Shown: positions 34,681-43,922 of the stretch, piece by piece
Layout: each line of letters starts with the position of its first letter
Position numbering within the stretch: position 1 is the stretch's first letter
Source: Salvator merianae
Taxonomy: Eukaryota > Chordata > Lepidosauria > Squamata > Teiidae
Direction of reading: 5' to 3'
Assembly: GCA_003586115.2 (NCBI GenBank)
Contig: QVOM02000073.1
Coordinates: 34,276,268 to 34,340,267, forward strand
Length of the DNA: 64,000 bases
The notes under the pieces: generated by a model
Database searches by the model: none
What the model saw: the letters and a program-made list of their open reading frames with translations, nothing else
Told to the model about the DNA's origin: nothing
Made by a program: the position numbers and the translations under genes

Positions 34681-34775
34681 GTTTGTTTGTTTGCATTTTT
34701 ATCCCATCCTATATCCAAAGGTCTCAGTGTGGGTTACAAACATAAAAATGAATCCACTAAAAACAATGACAGTGC
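34681..34775 (-). mobile_element. LINE 3' tail, antisense, short
   Basis: 'tttgtttgtttgcattttta' then 'tcccatcctatatcc', 'ggtctcagtgtggg' and 'ttacaaacataaaaatg' is the antisense LINE-tail pattern shared with 30761 and 20945. Confidence 0.55.
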
Positions 34776-35258
34776 CCAACTCTTCAAAGAGATCTGCTGC
34801 TACAGCACCATGACAGTACTTTTGGTGGCATAGCAGGGGAAGGTTGCAGCGTCTGTACAGATGCTGTGCTTTTCCTTCGCATTGCATGCACATTGAGCAT
34901 GCAATGTTGTGCCAAGAAGCCAAAAAAGCATCATACAGATGCAGCCTGGGAAACCAAATTGTATCGGAAAGGTAGAGGTGCTTTGCAACAGCTGGAGTCA
35001 ATAGTGAAGGCTGACATCTTGGAAGACCTGGCTAGCCAGGCTAGCTGTTATCTTACCAGTAAATGGCTGCAGGTAAGTAGGAACAGGAAGAAGGATGCAA
35101 AAGCATAGCTTGGAAAATAAGGTGCAGCTCACAGATTTAAAGCAAAAGGAAACAGGTAGCTAAGGGAGATCTTGAGTTGTTCAGAGCCTTTATCAAAGGA
35201 CTCACTTCAAGAAGACACCAAAGCCAATTTGTATGAGGTTCATGCTTTATGCTTGTCT
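34776..35258. other. No recognised feature
   Basis: Mixed-composition sequence between an antisense LINE tail and a TIR element. Part may be the continuation of the LINE 3' UTR. Nothing firm. Confidence 0.4.
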
Positions 35259-35743
35259 TAAGGTGTGATCAGACAGGGTTTTTTTTTCAATTGCCCCTTT
35301 TAGAAAGTGCATCCCTTCTGTAGACGCGCTCCCCCCCCCCCCAACATTCAAACAGTTAAACAAATATTTCTACCTCATTTTTCCAGACATTGCTGTTCAT
35401 GCATCTTACAGTCTGGCAATGCCTTCCTGACAATGAGAGCTTGCCAATGGTTGGTCACTCATCTGCCTGGCTTTCTGTGGTCCTGATTGGTCACTCATTG
35501 TCAGCCTTTGTACCCATACTGTGATTGGCTACATTTCCCTCCCCTGTGCTTATGTAGTTCCTGCCCAATTCGATCAAAGAAAGAGTTGCTCTTACCACTA
35601 TTAAATTGAGTATGAGGAAGGGGCACACATTCATAGGCTTCAGGATGGGGTAAAGTGACTTTAGGGATCTTAGGTCTATCTTTACCAGTCTCAGATTTAC
35701 CCAGAGTGCATCTTATTATTTGTGTTTGATTGCACCCTAAGGC
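35259..35743. mobile_element. TIR-bounded non-coding element with CCAAT motifs
   Basis: Left end 'cttaaggtgtgatcagac' and right end (reverse complement) 'cttagggtgcaatcaaac' match at 14 of 18, suggesting terminal inverted repeats about 485 bp apart. Inside there are a T-run, a C-run (35329-35342) and three inverted CCAAT boxes: 'ggttggtcactcat' at about 35448, 'gattggtcactcat' at about 35486 and 'gattggctac' at about 35522. No ORF. Flanking octamers do not match, so transposon status rests on the termini. Confidence 0.45.
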
Positions 35744-37404
35744 TCAACAGAATCAAAATCTTTCAACTAGCTAGTTCTGAAATTGGGAACTGTAATAAAT
35801 AACAACTGTTTGAGTTTTAGTTAATTGCAGCACAGTTTGGGAAAAAGTAAATGCTATCATATTCACTTTGTGACTTGAGTTATGTCTGCTTGAAGTTGGG
35901 CAACCAGCAAATTGAAAATCTCCATTAGTGGTGCCAGCAGTACTAATGTCAAGCTTCCAATCTGCAGAACCTGCTTTTCCTATATCCTCCCACTACAGGA
36001 TAATTTTACTAGGTGTTTTGTTTTTAATCAAGCAGAGTTCCTCCAGTTAAACTACAGCTACTATAATTCCTTGGTGTCAGCCACATTGACTAGGCTGAGG
36101 GAAGCTGTACTCCAATAACTTCTGGTAACCCAGTGTTGTCACCCTCTGTAATCAAGAATATTTACTTTGGAGTAAAATGTTATAATGCATACAGATGCTG
36201 TATCAAATTTAATCCTAGAAGAAGCATTCTTTCCCATGTATGTGCTGGAAGAAAGCCTTTCTTTGGTCACCCACCCCCAAAGTTGATTGCCATTTACAGT
36301 TCTATACGTCCTTGTGTAATAGATGCCAGATATTCCATGAGAGCTTTTAACTGATCAGTTAATACACAGTTGTAGTTGAAATCTGCAGAATGGGACCACA
36401 AGGGCAATGCAGAGTGGCAAAACGTCAGTTAGAAGTTTTGCTTTGATCTCAATTTTTGGTGGAGGTAATGGCTTTTGTTCTGCCATCTCTCAGCCTCTTC
36501 CTGCCATGAGTGTGTATAGGCATAGTTTTACACTCTGCTATGATCTGCAGAGATCACATTAAAAACTGAAAATCTGTACCTATCCAACTGTATTCTCATT
36601 ATAGTCTGCATTTTGGAATAGTGAATTTTATCTAATTGTAGTTGATTTTTTTCCCAGTTAGTCTAGCTTGCTGTTGTGGTGTGAATGTTGGCCTGGATTA
36701 TCTGTGGTTGGAGAGAATAGAGGCATTCTTATTTTATTTGGCCAATCACTGCAGCTGGACTGGACCCCCAGTTATTTTGTTTGCAAAGCACAAGCAGTTT
36801 GCATTTACTCTGCTGTTCTTCTCATTCTTGGCATGCAAAATGTTCCAGGAACAACATGAACAGAAATGGGTAGAGATGACGGAAGCTGGGAAATTCCTGC
36901 CTCTCTTTCACACAGATATTCACACACACTTATGTTGCTTCTCCAAGGTATGCAGGAGCTCAGTAAAGAAGGAAGTAAAAAGAAAACATTGAGTGTTGGG
37001 GGAAATAATCAATCATCAGGTGACAGAGGGAGGAGCTGCAAATGATGGTCAGATAGAAGGAGGGCTTCTCAGACTCAGCGTGAACTGTGGAGGTAAAGAA
37101 GCACAATGTGCCCATTTCAATCTGAAGTAAGTGTGCACTAAGATCCTGCATGTCACATTTGAGCTGAGAATTTTCAGAGGAAAAAATGCAGACTGAACAA
37201 CTCTGGTATAGTTGGGCCCTTAAGAAAGAAGGAAGAGTGTTTTATCACCTTAGTTTTGCTGGCATTCAAAAGACAAAGGAGGAAGCAAAGGACAACAATC
37301 CACTTACTCAAAATGAATGTACAGTGATCACAAATGCTTACTCTAAGGAACATGAGGTTTAGATTGCAGCCCTGGAGAACAATGAGCACAATAGCAGGTT
37401 CTTC
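35744..37404. other. Mostly unrecognised
   Basis: Contains the small foldback at 36036-36130 listed separately. The 116-codon frame at 36642-36992 begins with TTG, not ATG, and has no recognisable domain. No exon supported. Confidence 0.45.
36036..36130. mobile_element. Short foldback repeat
   Basis: 'ccagttaaactacagctact' on the left pairs imperfectly with the reverse complement of 'gaagctgtactcca…taacttctgg' on the right. 'Actacaactcc'-type foldbacks like this are widespread as MITE remnants in vertebrate genomes. Family not determined. Confidence 0.4.
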
Positions 37405-37500
37405 TGAGTAGATATTTATTTGTTTTGTATATTTGTATTCCACCTACTTCATAATGACTCAAAACAGCTAACAAGAGTTTTGACCACACAAACATCATAG
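37405..37500 (-). mobile_element. LINE 3' tail, antisense, short
   Basis: 'gatatttatttgttttgtat' then 'atttgtattccacctac' and 'gactcaaaacagctaacaag' follows the same antisense LINE-tail pattern as 30761 and 34681. Confidence 0.5.
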
Positions 37501-39736
37501 CCAGGGAACTTTTGCTTCCCAGCTGTGATATCACTGTCCGAGGCTGTTCAAACACAGGAGGTACATCAGCAATGACAGCAGACTGTGCTAAGTCCACACA
37601 AGGGGCAGCCATGTGGTGGTGGCATGGTTGTTGGTAAGAAAAGAAGTGCTGTTGAAGCACAGTCTCCTGCTTACTGTTTACAGCACTCTAGTGGGTGCTT
37701 ATAGATGGATGGTGGCTGGCTGCATGTAGGTTTGTATGGACCCATATCCTGCTACTTATGACATCCTAAGGGTGCTATGCACATCCTGCCTAAGTAGCAT
37801 TATTATGAAATCAAATCTGTAGGTTCTGTCAACTGAAGATTTTATCAATAATTAACATTAAAGTTGAATTAGCACTTCACTGTGTACATGAAATGCTTGC
37901 ATGATAAATGGTGCCCCAGGATAAAGTTTTCAGTAAGCCTGTAAAACATTTTATCCCAAGTAAATGAATAATTCCAGTGCCTGTGGGCGTATTTTAAAGC
38001 CATCATTACTGCAATTCTGTTACTTCCTTTTTTTTCTTATACATTTTTTAATTGCACAAACATCACAGACTCAATTCTCCTTTTGTTCATCAAAGCCTTG
38101 TCCTCTGGATCAATCTTTTGAAAACCGTGTTTGGGGTTTTCCAAACTGATAGTAACATCCAAACAGTGACATAATAAAAAGCATGAATTTACATTATTTC
38201 CAGAAAGAATGTACTGTTTCAATTAATAACTACCCATTTGAACAGACAGGAAGGAAGCAAAATGTTTCTTAATGTGCCTATTTCTTTTAATATGTTATTT
38301 TCCCCCAGACCTTCTGGCATCTGTAGATATAGCTTTAATCTTCACTTAAGTTATCCCTCCTCTGCAGTGCCATTGACTGAATCCAAATGTACCTTGAATT
38401 GATCAGCCATGCAATGAAAGTGATCCATTCTTGCAGCTCATCTAAAAATGGCTTGCCGAATGTTCAAAAGAAAGACCACAGGCGTGCTGCTACGCACCCT
38501 GTCAGATGCACTGTAATTAGCGCTGGTTTGGCTTATTCCTCCCCTCCTTGTTTCCTCCTTGCTTCCTCCTTGCTCGTGGAATTGGTTAGCTGGCTGACTA
38601 GTCCCACCCATCTACAGAGGAGGTGTTGTCAATGTTCCCTCCATTGATCAACTGGTTAAACATTACTGCCATTAGTCAGCCAGGTGATCAAGGAAGTGTA
38701 GGGCAGGCAGTAGTCTGTCTGTTAGACTGTCCTGCCAAATGCCTATTCCCACCATCAGTGCCCTTGTGGGGCACACAGAGAGCTGGAAATCCTGCACTTC
38801 CACATATATTTTGTGGAATCTACAGTGTTAGGGGTTGGCACAGAAGCAAATACCCTTGGCACAGAAGCAAATACCCTTGACTGTGTCACTCTCTTGTCAT
38901 TGCAGTATTCATGATGCCCCGTGTATTATTTTGTTGGCAAAGGTTGACTGTTCTAAAGATATATCTATCCATTATTGACTTGTAAGACATGGATGGTAAA
39001 ATAAAAGCACAGGCTCATAGAATACTACTAGCAATGTATTCTAATGATAGCATGAAGGATCAAACTATGATAGCATGCATAGAGGATCAGGCTATCAGGT
39101 TACCTTCACAAGTGCATGAGATCAGTGACAGCTGGTGGACTGAGATCCTAGGCATAGTTGGAAGCCTTAGTTTTACCTGCCCAGCGTAGAACATGATCTG
39201 TTGCATACTGGTAGTAGTTTTCAGTAGGCAAAAATAATGTTTTCAATCATAACTGTGCCCTGCATCAATTGCTGTGAATTATTGATCCTTGGGACACTGC
39301 TGAATGAAGCCCAGCCGATGAGCCTCTCTTCTTGTATATGGATTCATTTGTAGGTATCCACATTTGGTGCTTGAATCCAGGCTCATGAAAATCATCTGAG
39401 TAGAATATGATCTCTTTAACTCTTCTGACTATGCGTAATGAAGCAGATGGAGCTAAATAATGGCCAGCAATTGGAAACAAAGCCTCTCAATCAGTGAAAC
39501 GGGCACGGGTCTGATACAGGAGACAGCCTATTTCACTATTTGTAATTCCTAGCTCATTTCTCCCCTTATGAGAATCATTTATCTGCACCTGCCTTTCACA
39601 GGAGAGTTGAACTGTCTGTGCCTGAATGCAGTTGAAAGATACACAAACACTGGAAGTCAGAGGAGCAGTCTTGTCAAAATGGAGTGTTCTGAATAGGGTT
39701 AGGACCCACATGAGTCTGAGGTTTTTATACTCTGCC
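37501..39736. other. Mostly unrecognised
   Basis: About 2.2 kb with no LINE, MITE or exon that I can support, apart from the 21-bp tandem duplication at 38838-38879. Confidence 0.5.
38838..38879 (+). repeat. Perfect 21-bp tandem duplication
   Basis: The unit 'gcacagaagcaaatacccttg' less its last base, repeated immediately and exactly (two units of 21 bp). Its perfection suggests that it is recent or a polymorphic length variant. It lies in otherwise unique sequence. Confidence 0.9.
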
Positions 39737-39830
39737 AAACTCTAGGAGAAAAGCAATCAGATGAGTATTTGAAGAAGGCTGTCACTTTTGGAAGTTGATG
39801 CTCATTTTTAAAGGATCTTTGGTGAATGTT
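39737..39830 (+). repeat. 94-bp inverted repeat pair, left arm
   Basis: The reverse complement of 43829-43922 at 85 of 94 positions (9 mismatches, no gaps). One frame reads 'TLGEKQSDEYLKKAVTFGS' then a stop, conserved in the partner as 'TLGEKQLDEYLKKALTFGS' then a stop. That could be the C-terminus of an unknown transposon protein. Similarity ends sharply on both sides. Confidence 0.85.
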
Positions 39831-40201
39831 AATAAATTATTCCCCTGCCAAATTTGCTCCAACAATTGGTGCTGAAAAAATCTAAAACATTTTATATATT
39901 TTATTATTTTCTATCCATATATATATTTGACTATAAACTAATATACCAAACAAAACACAATACACTCAAGTCAATAAGAACAAATAAAACCAACAAAAAG
40001 ACACCCTATTCTAAGTGTCCCCTTCCACGAGGGTCCCCGTACACCTTTCTCATTTAAAAATTGCATAATCTTAAAGGTCTTAAACATTTTAATGATGGGG
40101 AAAAAAAGACTTTTCAAAGTGTTCAGGGGTAGGGTATGACTTTATATGCCCTATGCTAGCCCCACTTCAGTGATTTAAAAAAAAAACAACCCTAAAAAAA
40201 A

Positions 40202-40238
<37 letters not shown>

Positions 40239-40777
40239 TAAACTGTTGGATGCTGTAGATGGTTTTTCCTTTTCTATTACAGAATAATAATGAGTTATTG
40301 GCTTCCAAAATACCCTAATACTCAAAGTAAAATTGCAGCGATAAAGGGATTTTAAAAAAGAAAAGAAATACTCCATCCTGTTTGTGTCTGAATGAATGAA
40401 TGGGATAAAAAGGAAGGTCTAAAGTACATGCCCTAGCAACTGATGGTATAAAAATTATTCAAATTCTTAATGCTTTCATTGAAATGCTGAATTAGAATCC
40501 CTTTTTTTATTGAGTTAGCATGTCCTTGTCCTCTTTTCTATCCTTCTACTTCCTTTGTTTCTCTTTTTCCTCAATAACATTGGTTTATTTTTTCTAACAA
40601 ATTCTCTGTTACATTAAATTTTGGACACAAAACTGGATAGTACTCATGAGCTCTTATGTAACACTCAATAGCACTGCAGTTTGTGATTTGCACAATTAAG
40701 GTGGCACACATGTTAATGTTTAGAAGCTTGAAAGTGTAGACCTATGTTATATGTTTAGTATTTTCTAAAGTGCTCTA
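39831..40777. other. AT-rich, unrecognised, with CA microsatellite
   Basis: 39840-40060 is very AT-rich and could be a LINE 3' UTR in antisense, but no coding block supports this. Contains the (CA)17 listed separately. Confidence 0.4.
40203..40236 (+). repeat. (CA)17 microsatellite
   Basis: 34 nt of uninterrupted CA, preceded by an A-rich stretch. Likely polymorphic. Confidence 0.97.
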
Positions 40778-40919
40778 GACTCCCTTGCTTTCTTCATAAT
40801 CCGGCAAATGGTGTCAATTTGATCTCTAGTTCCTCTGGCTCTTCAAAAACCATCTTGTGCTTCTGGAAGTTCTTGGTTCACATATTGCTGAGAATTAGCT
40901 TACATGATCTTGAGCATAT

Positions 40920-41592
40920 TAGAGATGCACCCAAACTGAAATTCTTAGTTTCAGTTTGAATTGAACCAAACCTCATCGACCTTTGGTTCAATCTAGATCT
41001 AGGCTGAACAAGTTCGGCCGGTTCTAGATTGAACTTTTATCAGTTCACAAACTGTTTAAATGTTTAAAAAAGAGGTGTACAGCTGTGTCATTACTCAAAT
41101 TTTGCCTTTGAAAGTTAAAAAAAAAAAGGCTGGAGGGTGATATGAGGTGAGGAAGAAGGTGAAGGTGGTGGGTGGCACCATCACTCAGAATGCTGGGGAT
41201 AAGACCAACAGTTTGGGCCATTCTAGGATAAATGGGAACTGTCCCTTGGCCATGATAGTGTGGCTGGAAATGTGTCCCCCGAAGACTAAGAAGGTGCAGA
41301 ATTGCACACCTGTGTAGATTTTTTTTTTTAAAAAAAAAGAAAGCTGTAGATAACATGGGACAAAGAAGAAGGCAGGGATATGGTACCATCCCCCTTTAAT
41401 GCCTCAATCTCAGGCATTTGTCCAGATGGGGGGAAGGGCTATTTTGAACATTTCAAATCATGCCATTCAGTTTTACCCAGTTTAAATGAACTCTGCTGGT
41501 TCAGTTGAATTAAACCAGTCCCTTTTGAGAAGGGCTTGTTTTGTTCAGTTTGATTCAATCTGAACTGATTGAACTGAATTTGCACATCTCTA
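40920..41592. mobile_element. TAGAGATGTGCA element (copy 3), 673 bp, 8-bp TSD
   Basis: Termini 'tagagatgcaccc' and 'tttgcacatctcta' are inverted repeats. Flanking octamers 'gagcatat' and 'gagcataa' agree at 7 of 8, and the uninterrupted BovB at about 8995 reads 'gagcataa' once, so the duplication is real. Subterminal regions on both sides are packed with TTCAAT/TTGAAC words. The longest member; the 114-codon frame inside has no transposase motif, so it is non-autonomous. Confidence 0.85.
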
Positions 41593-41879
41593 GAGCATAA
41601 TCTTGCTAGTGTGTGAAATGAGCACAACTGTTTAGTAGTTCAAACTACTTTGAACTCTTCTTTGTGATTGGAATGTAAAGCGATCTTTTCCAATCATGTG
41701 TTCACTGTCAAGTTTTCCAAATTTCTTGGCATTTGGGTAGTAGCATTTTACCAGCATAATCTTTTAGGATTATGAAAAATTCAGCTGGAATTGCATCACT
41801 TTCACAAGCCTTCTTGTTAGCATTTTTTCCTAAGGCCCATTTGACTTCACTCTCTAGGATGTCTGGCTTTAGGCTCCTA

Positions 41880-42868
41880 ACATTATAAGAGCATAAGAAC
41901 ATAAGAGAAGCCTTGCTGGATCAGCCCACAGCCCATCTAGTCCAGTTTCATACAGTGGCCCAACAATTGCTTCTGGGCATTCTCAAGCAGAATAAAAGGC
42001 AAAACCTTCACCTGCTTTTGACTCCCTGCAAATGGTTTTACAGATATCCTGCCTGTCTTTCCAGCCTGGAGGCAGTGCCTAGGTATCCACTCTAGTAGCC
42101 ATTGATACACCTGACTTCCATGAATCTGTCCATTTCATTCTTAAAGCTATCTAGGCTGATTGCTGTCACCACCTCTTCAGGTAATAAATTCCATAGACCG
42201 ATGACCCTCTGGGTGAAAAAATACTTCCCCTTGTCGGTCCTAACTCTCTTACTCATCAACTTCATAGACTGCCCACTGCTTCTAGTGTTGTGTGATAGAG
42301 AAAAGAATTTCTCTCTACCCACCTTATGCATACCATGCATGATGCTATATACTTCAATCAGGCCTCCTCTTAAATGCCGTTTTTCAAGGCTGAAGAGGCC
42401 AAAACTTTGCCCCTTGATCATTCTGGTTGCCCTGTTCTGCACCTTCTCCAGTTGAACAATATCCTTTTTGAGGTGAGATTACCAAAATTGTATACAATAT
42501 TCCAAGTGTGGTCTCACCATGGATTTATAAAAAGGCACAATGACACCTGCTGACTTGTTTTCTATTCCCTTCCTAATTACCCCTAGCACTGAATTTGTCT
42601 TTTTCAGTGCCGCTACACACTGGGTTGACACCTTCATTGAGATGTCTACCAGAACCCTAAGATCCTTTTCCTGGTCTGTCACAGAAAGTTTATAGGTGTA
42701 ATTGGGGTTCTCTGCCCTGATGTACATCACTTTGCACTTGCTAACACTGAAGTGCATTTGCCCCTTTTTTGCCCACTCACCCAATGTCAAGAGATCTGTC
42801 TGGAGCTCTTCACAATCACTTTCAGTTTTTACTACCCTGAACAATTTAGTGTCATTTTCATGGTCATC
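41880..42868 (-). mobile_element. CR1/L3-type LINE, 3' half of ORF2 plus 3' UTR, antisense
   Basis: Inserted in BovB. The plus strand begins with the reverse of the LINE terminus ('cataagaacataagagaagc', 'tggatcagccca', 'cccatctagtcca') and continues with ORF2 in two frames: 42442-42092 and 42868-42479. About 330 codons of ORF2 3' half survive with a single frameshift and no deletion, so this copy is comparatively young. Exact target duplication cannot be fixed ('acattat' and 'ttttcat' flank it). Confidence 0.9.
42092..42442 (-). pseudogene. CR1/L3 ORF2 C-terminal domain
   Basis: Frame with 'QNRATRMIKGQSFGLFSLEK', 'RHLRGGLIEVYSIMHGMHKV', 'GKYFFTQRVIGLWNLLPEEV' and 'LDSFKNEMDRFMEVRCINGY'. This is the classic C-terminus of CR1-clade ORF2 ('GLFSLEKRRLRGDLI…FFTQRVV..WN.LP..VV'), close to the usual stop. 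It is in a different frame from the preceding RT part, indicating one indel near 42443-42478. Confidence 0.9.
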
Positions 42869-42991
42869 AGTGGCGTTAGGGTCTTCCTTGTATTGTTCTT
42901 TTGTGTACTCTTGCCACTTCTTTATCTCTTCTGCTTCTGTTACGCCCCTACCATTTTGGACTTTTATCATGCCCATTTTTTCACTAAACAT
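42479..42991 (-). pseudogene. Chimeric BovB/CR1 open reading frame, 170 codons
   Basis: Starts with ATG at 42991. The first ~40 codons are BovB linker ('MGMIKVQNGRGVTEAEEIKK' less its first residue, then 'WQEYTKEQYKEDPNATDDHE'). The rest is CR1/L3 RT thumb: 'TESDCEELQTDLLTLGEWAK', 'MHFSVSKCKVMYI', 'TQCVAALKKTNSVLGVIRKG' and 'VPFYKSMVRPHLEYCIQFW'. The two LINE clades are fused in frame across the insertion junction near 42868. Both donors are parts of dead elements and no promoter is evident, so an expressed product is not implied. Confidence 0.88.
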
Positions 42992-43059
42992 TCCTTTGAT
43001 ATCTCAGTTTTATTGAAATACCACATTAGGATGGAGCTAAAAGTTTAGCTCCTTCCTAA

Positions 43060-43232
43060 TGTTGTTTCTGCTAAGGGAGGAAAGGTGTATTTTAATTATG
43101 TTTTTATTTTAAAATGTTCTACTCATTTTATCCTTATTAAATACTGTTGTTTTAGTAAGTATTGTGATCTATCCTGAGACTTTCTGATGAAGGGCAGGAC
43201 AGAAGTCTTTCAGAATAAATAAATAATACTTT
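43060..43232 (+). mobile_element. L2-type LINE 3' tail, sense
   Basis: 'gtattttaattatgttttta' leading to 'agtattgtgatctatcctg', 'gatgaagggcaggacagaag' and the terminal 'aataaataaataat'. This matches the sense 3' end of L2/CR1-like LINEs, which finish in short A-rich repeats. Confidence 0.6.
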
Positions 43233-43828
43233 AGCATGCTGTACTACAATTGTGAACCACCAAAGCCCACATAAAACTACCTGAGGCATTAGGATTGAAA
43301 ATAATACGGGAAACACAGATGTTTAAGGTTATAAAATGGTTGTAATGACCCAATGTCAGTTCAAGCATGCCAGTAATGAACTGCGCTAACAGATTACATT
43401 CATCTCTATTTCTTTATTTGATTTGTGGTATGCAGGTTGAAGATCTACTTACATCCTAAGCTCTGTAGCACACTCTTATCAATAACAAGCAATATCTGCT
43501 AATTTAGATCATTACTTCATAGCAGCGCAGAATTTCTTTATCGTCTCATGGCCAATGGAAAACTCAGGTTGCCATTTCTGCATTATATGGCATTTTGATC
43601 TTCATGGATACATATAGGCTTACAAGTATAGTGTAGGATTTACACTTCTAATACCTGCTGGTGTAAACATCTGCTGGACTGAAAAACTTTCATATGAAAA
43701 TACTTCAAATTGCAGCACAATGCTGCTAATATTGTGTGAGTAATGTGAAAGTACAGCTCCCTTACACTATTGTCACCATTTTTTGTAAAGATTCTTTGTC
43801 CATGCTGTTTTGTTCAGAACTTCATTGT

Positions 43829-43922
43829 AAAATTCATCAAAGATGCTTTAAAAATGGATATCAACTTCCAAAAGTGAGAGCCTTCTTCAAATACTCATCT
43901 AATTGTTTTTCTCCTAGAGTTT
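43829..43922 (-). repeat. 94-bp inverted repeat pair, right arm
   Basis: Partner of 39737-39830 in opposite orientation, 90% identical. Neither flank shows further homology, and no known LINE or MITE in this window includes it. Confidence 0.85.

Larger units (their letters stand above)
40778..42992 (-). mobile_element. BovB LINE fragment, antisense, hosting two insertions
   Basis: BovB blocks occur at 40778-40919 (RT 'cttgctttcttcataatcc'), 41593-41879 (RT-proximal linker, 'aggcccatttgacttcact' and 'aggatgtctgg') and about 42869-42992 ('tgtactcttgccacttc' and 'ttttatcatgcccatttttt'). Each aligns in order with the first BovB (about 8860-8990, 8990-9245 and 9250-9395). The gaps are filled by a TAGAGATGTGCA MITE and a CR1/L3 LINE. 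Only about 550 bp of BovB remain. Confidence 0.88.

Noticed and set aside
36642..36992. 116-codon frame with hydrophobic N-terminus
   Set aside because: Begins at TTG, has no recognised domain, and lacks any repeat or gene context. Not supported as a gene.
40203..40236. CA repeat considered as part of a regulatory Z-DNA element
   Set aside because: Simple dinucleotide repeats of this length are common in vertebrates and nothing nearby suggests a promoter.
42102..42455. 117-codon plus-strand frame with an ATG
   Set aside because: Antisense of the CR1/L3 ORF2 C-terminus, which is the real coding strand.
42479..42991. A novel fused gene with function
   Set aside because: Both parts are fragments of decayed LINEs, the RT catalytic core is not included, and no promoter is visible; kept only as a structural curiosity.
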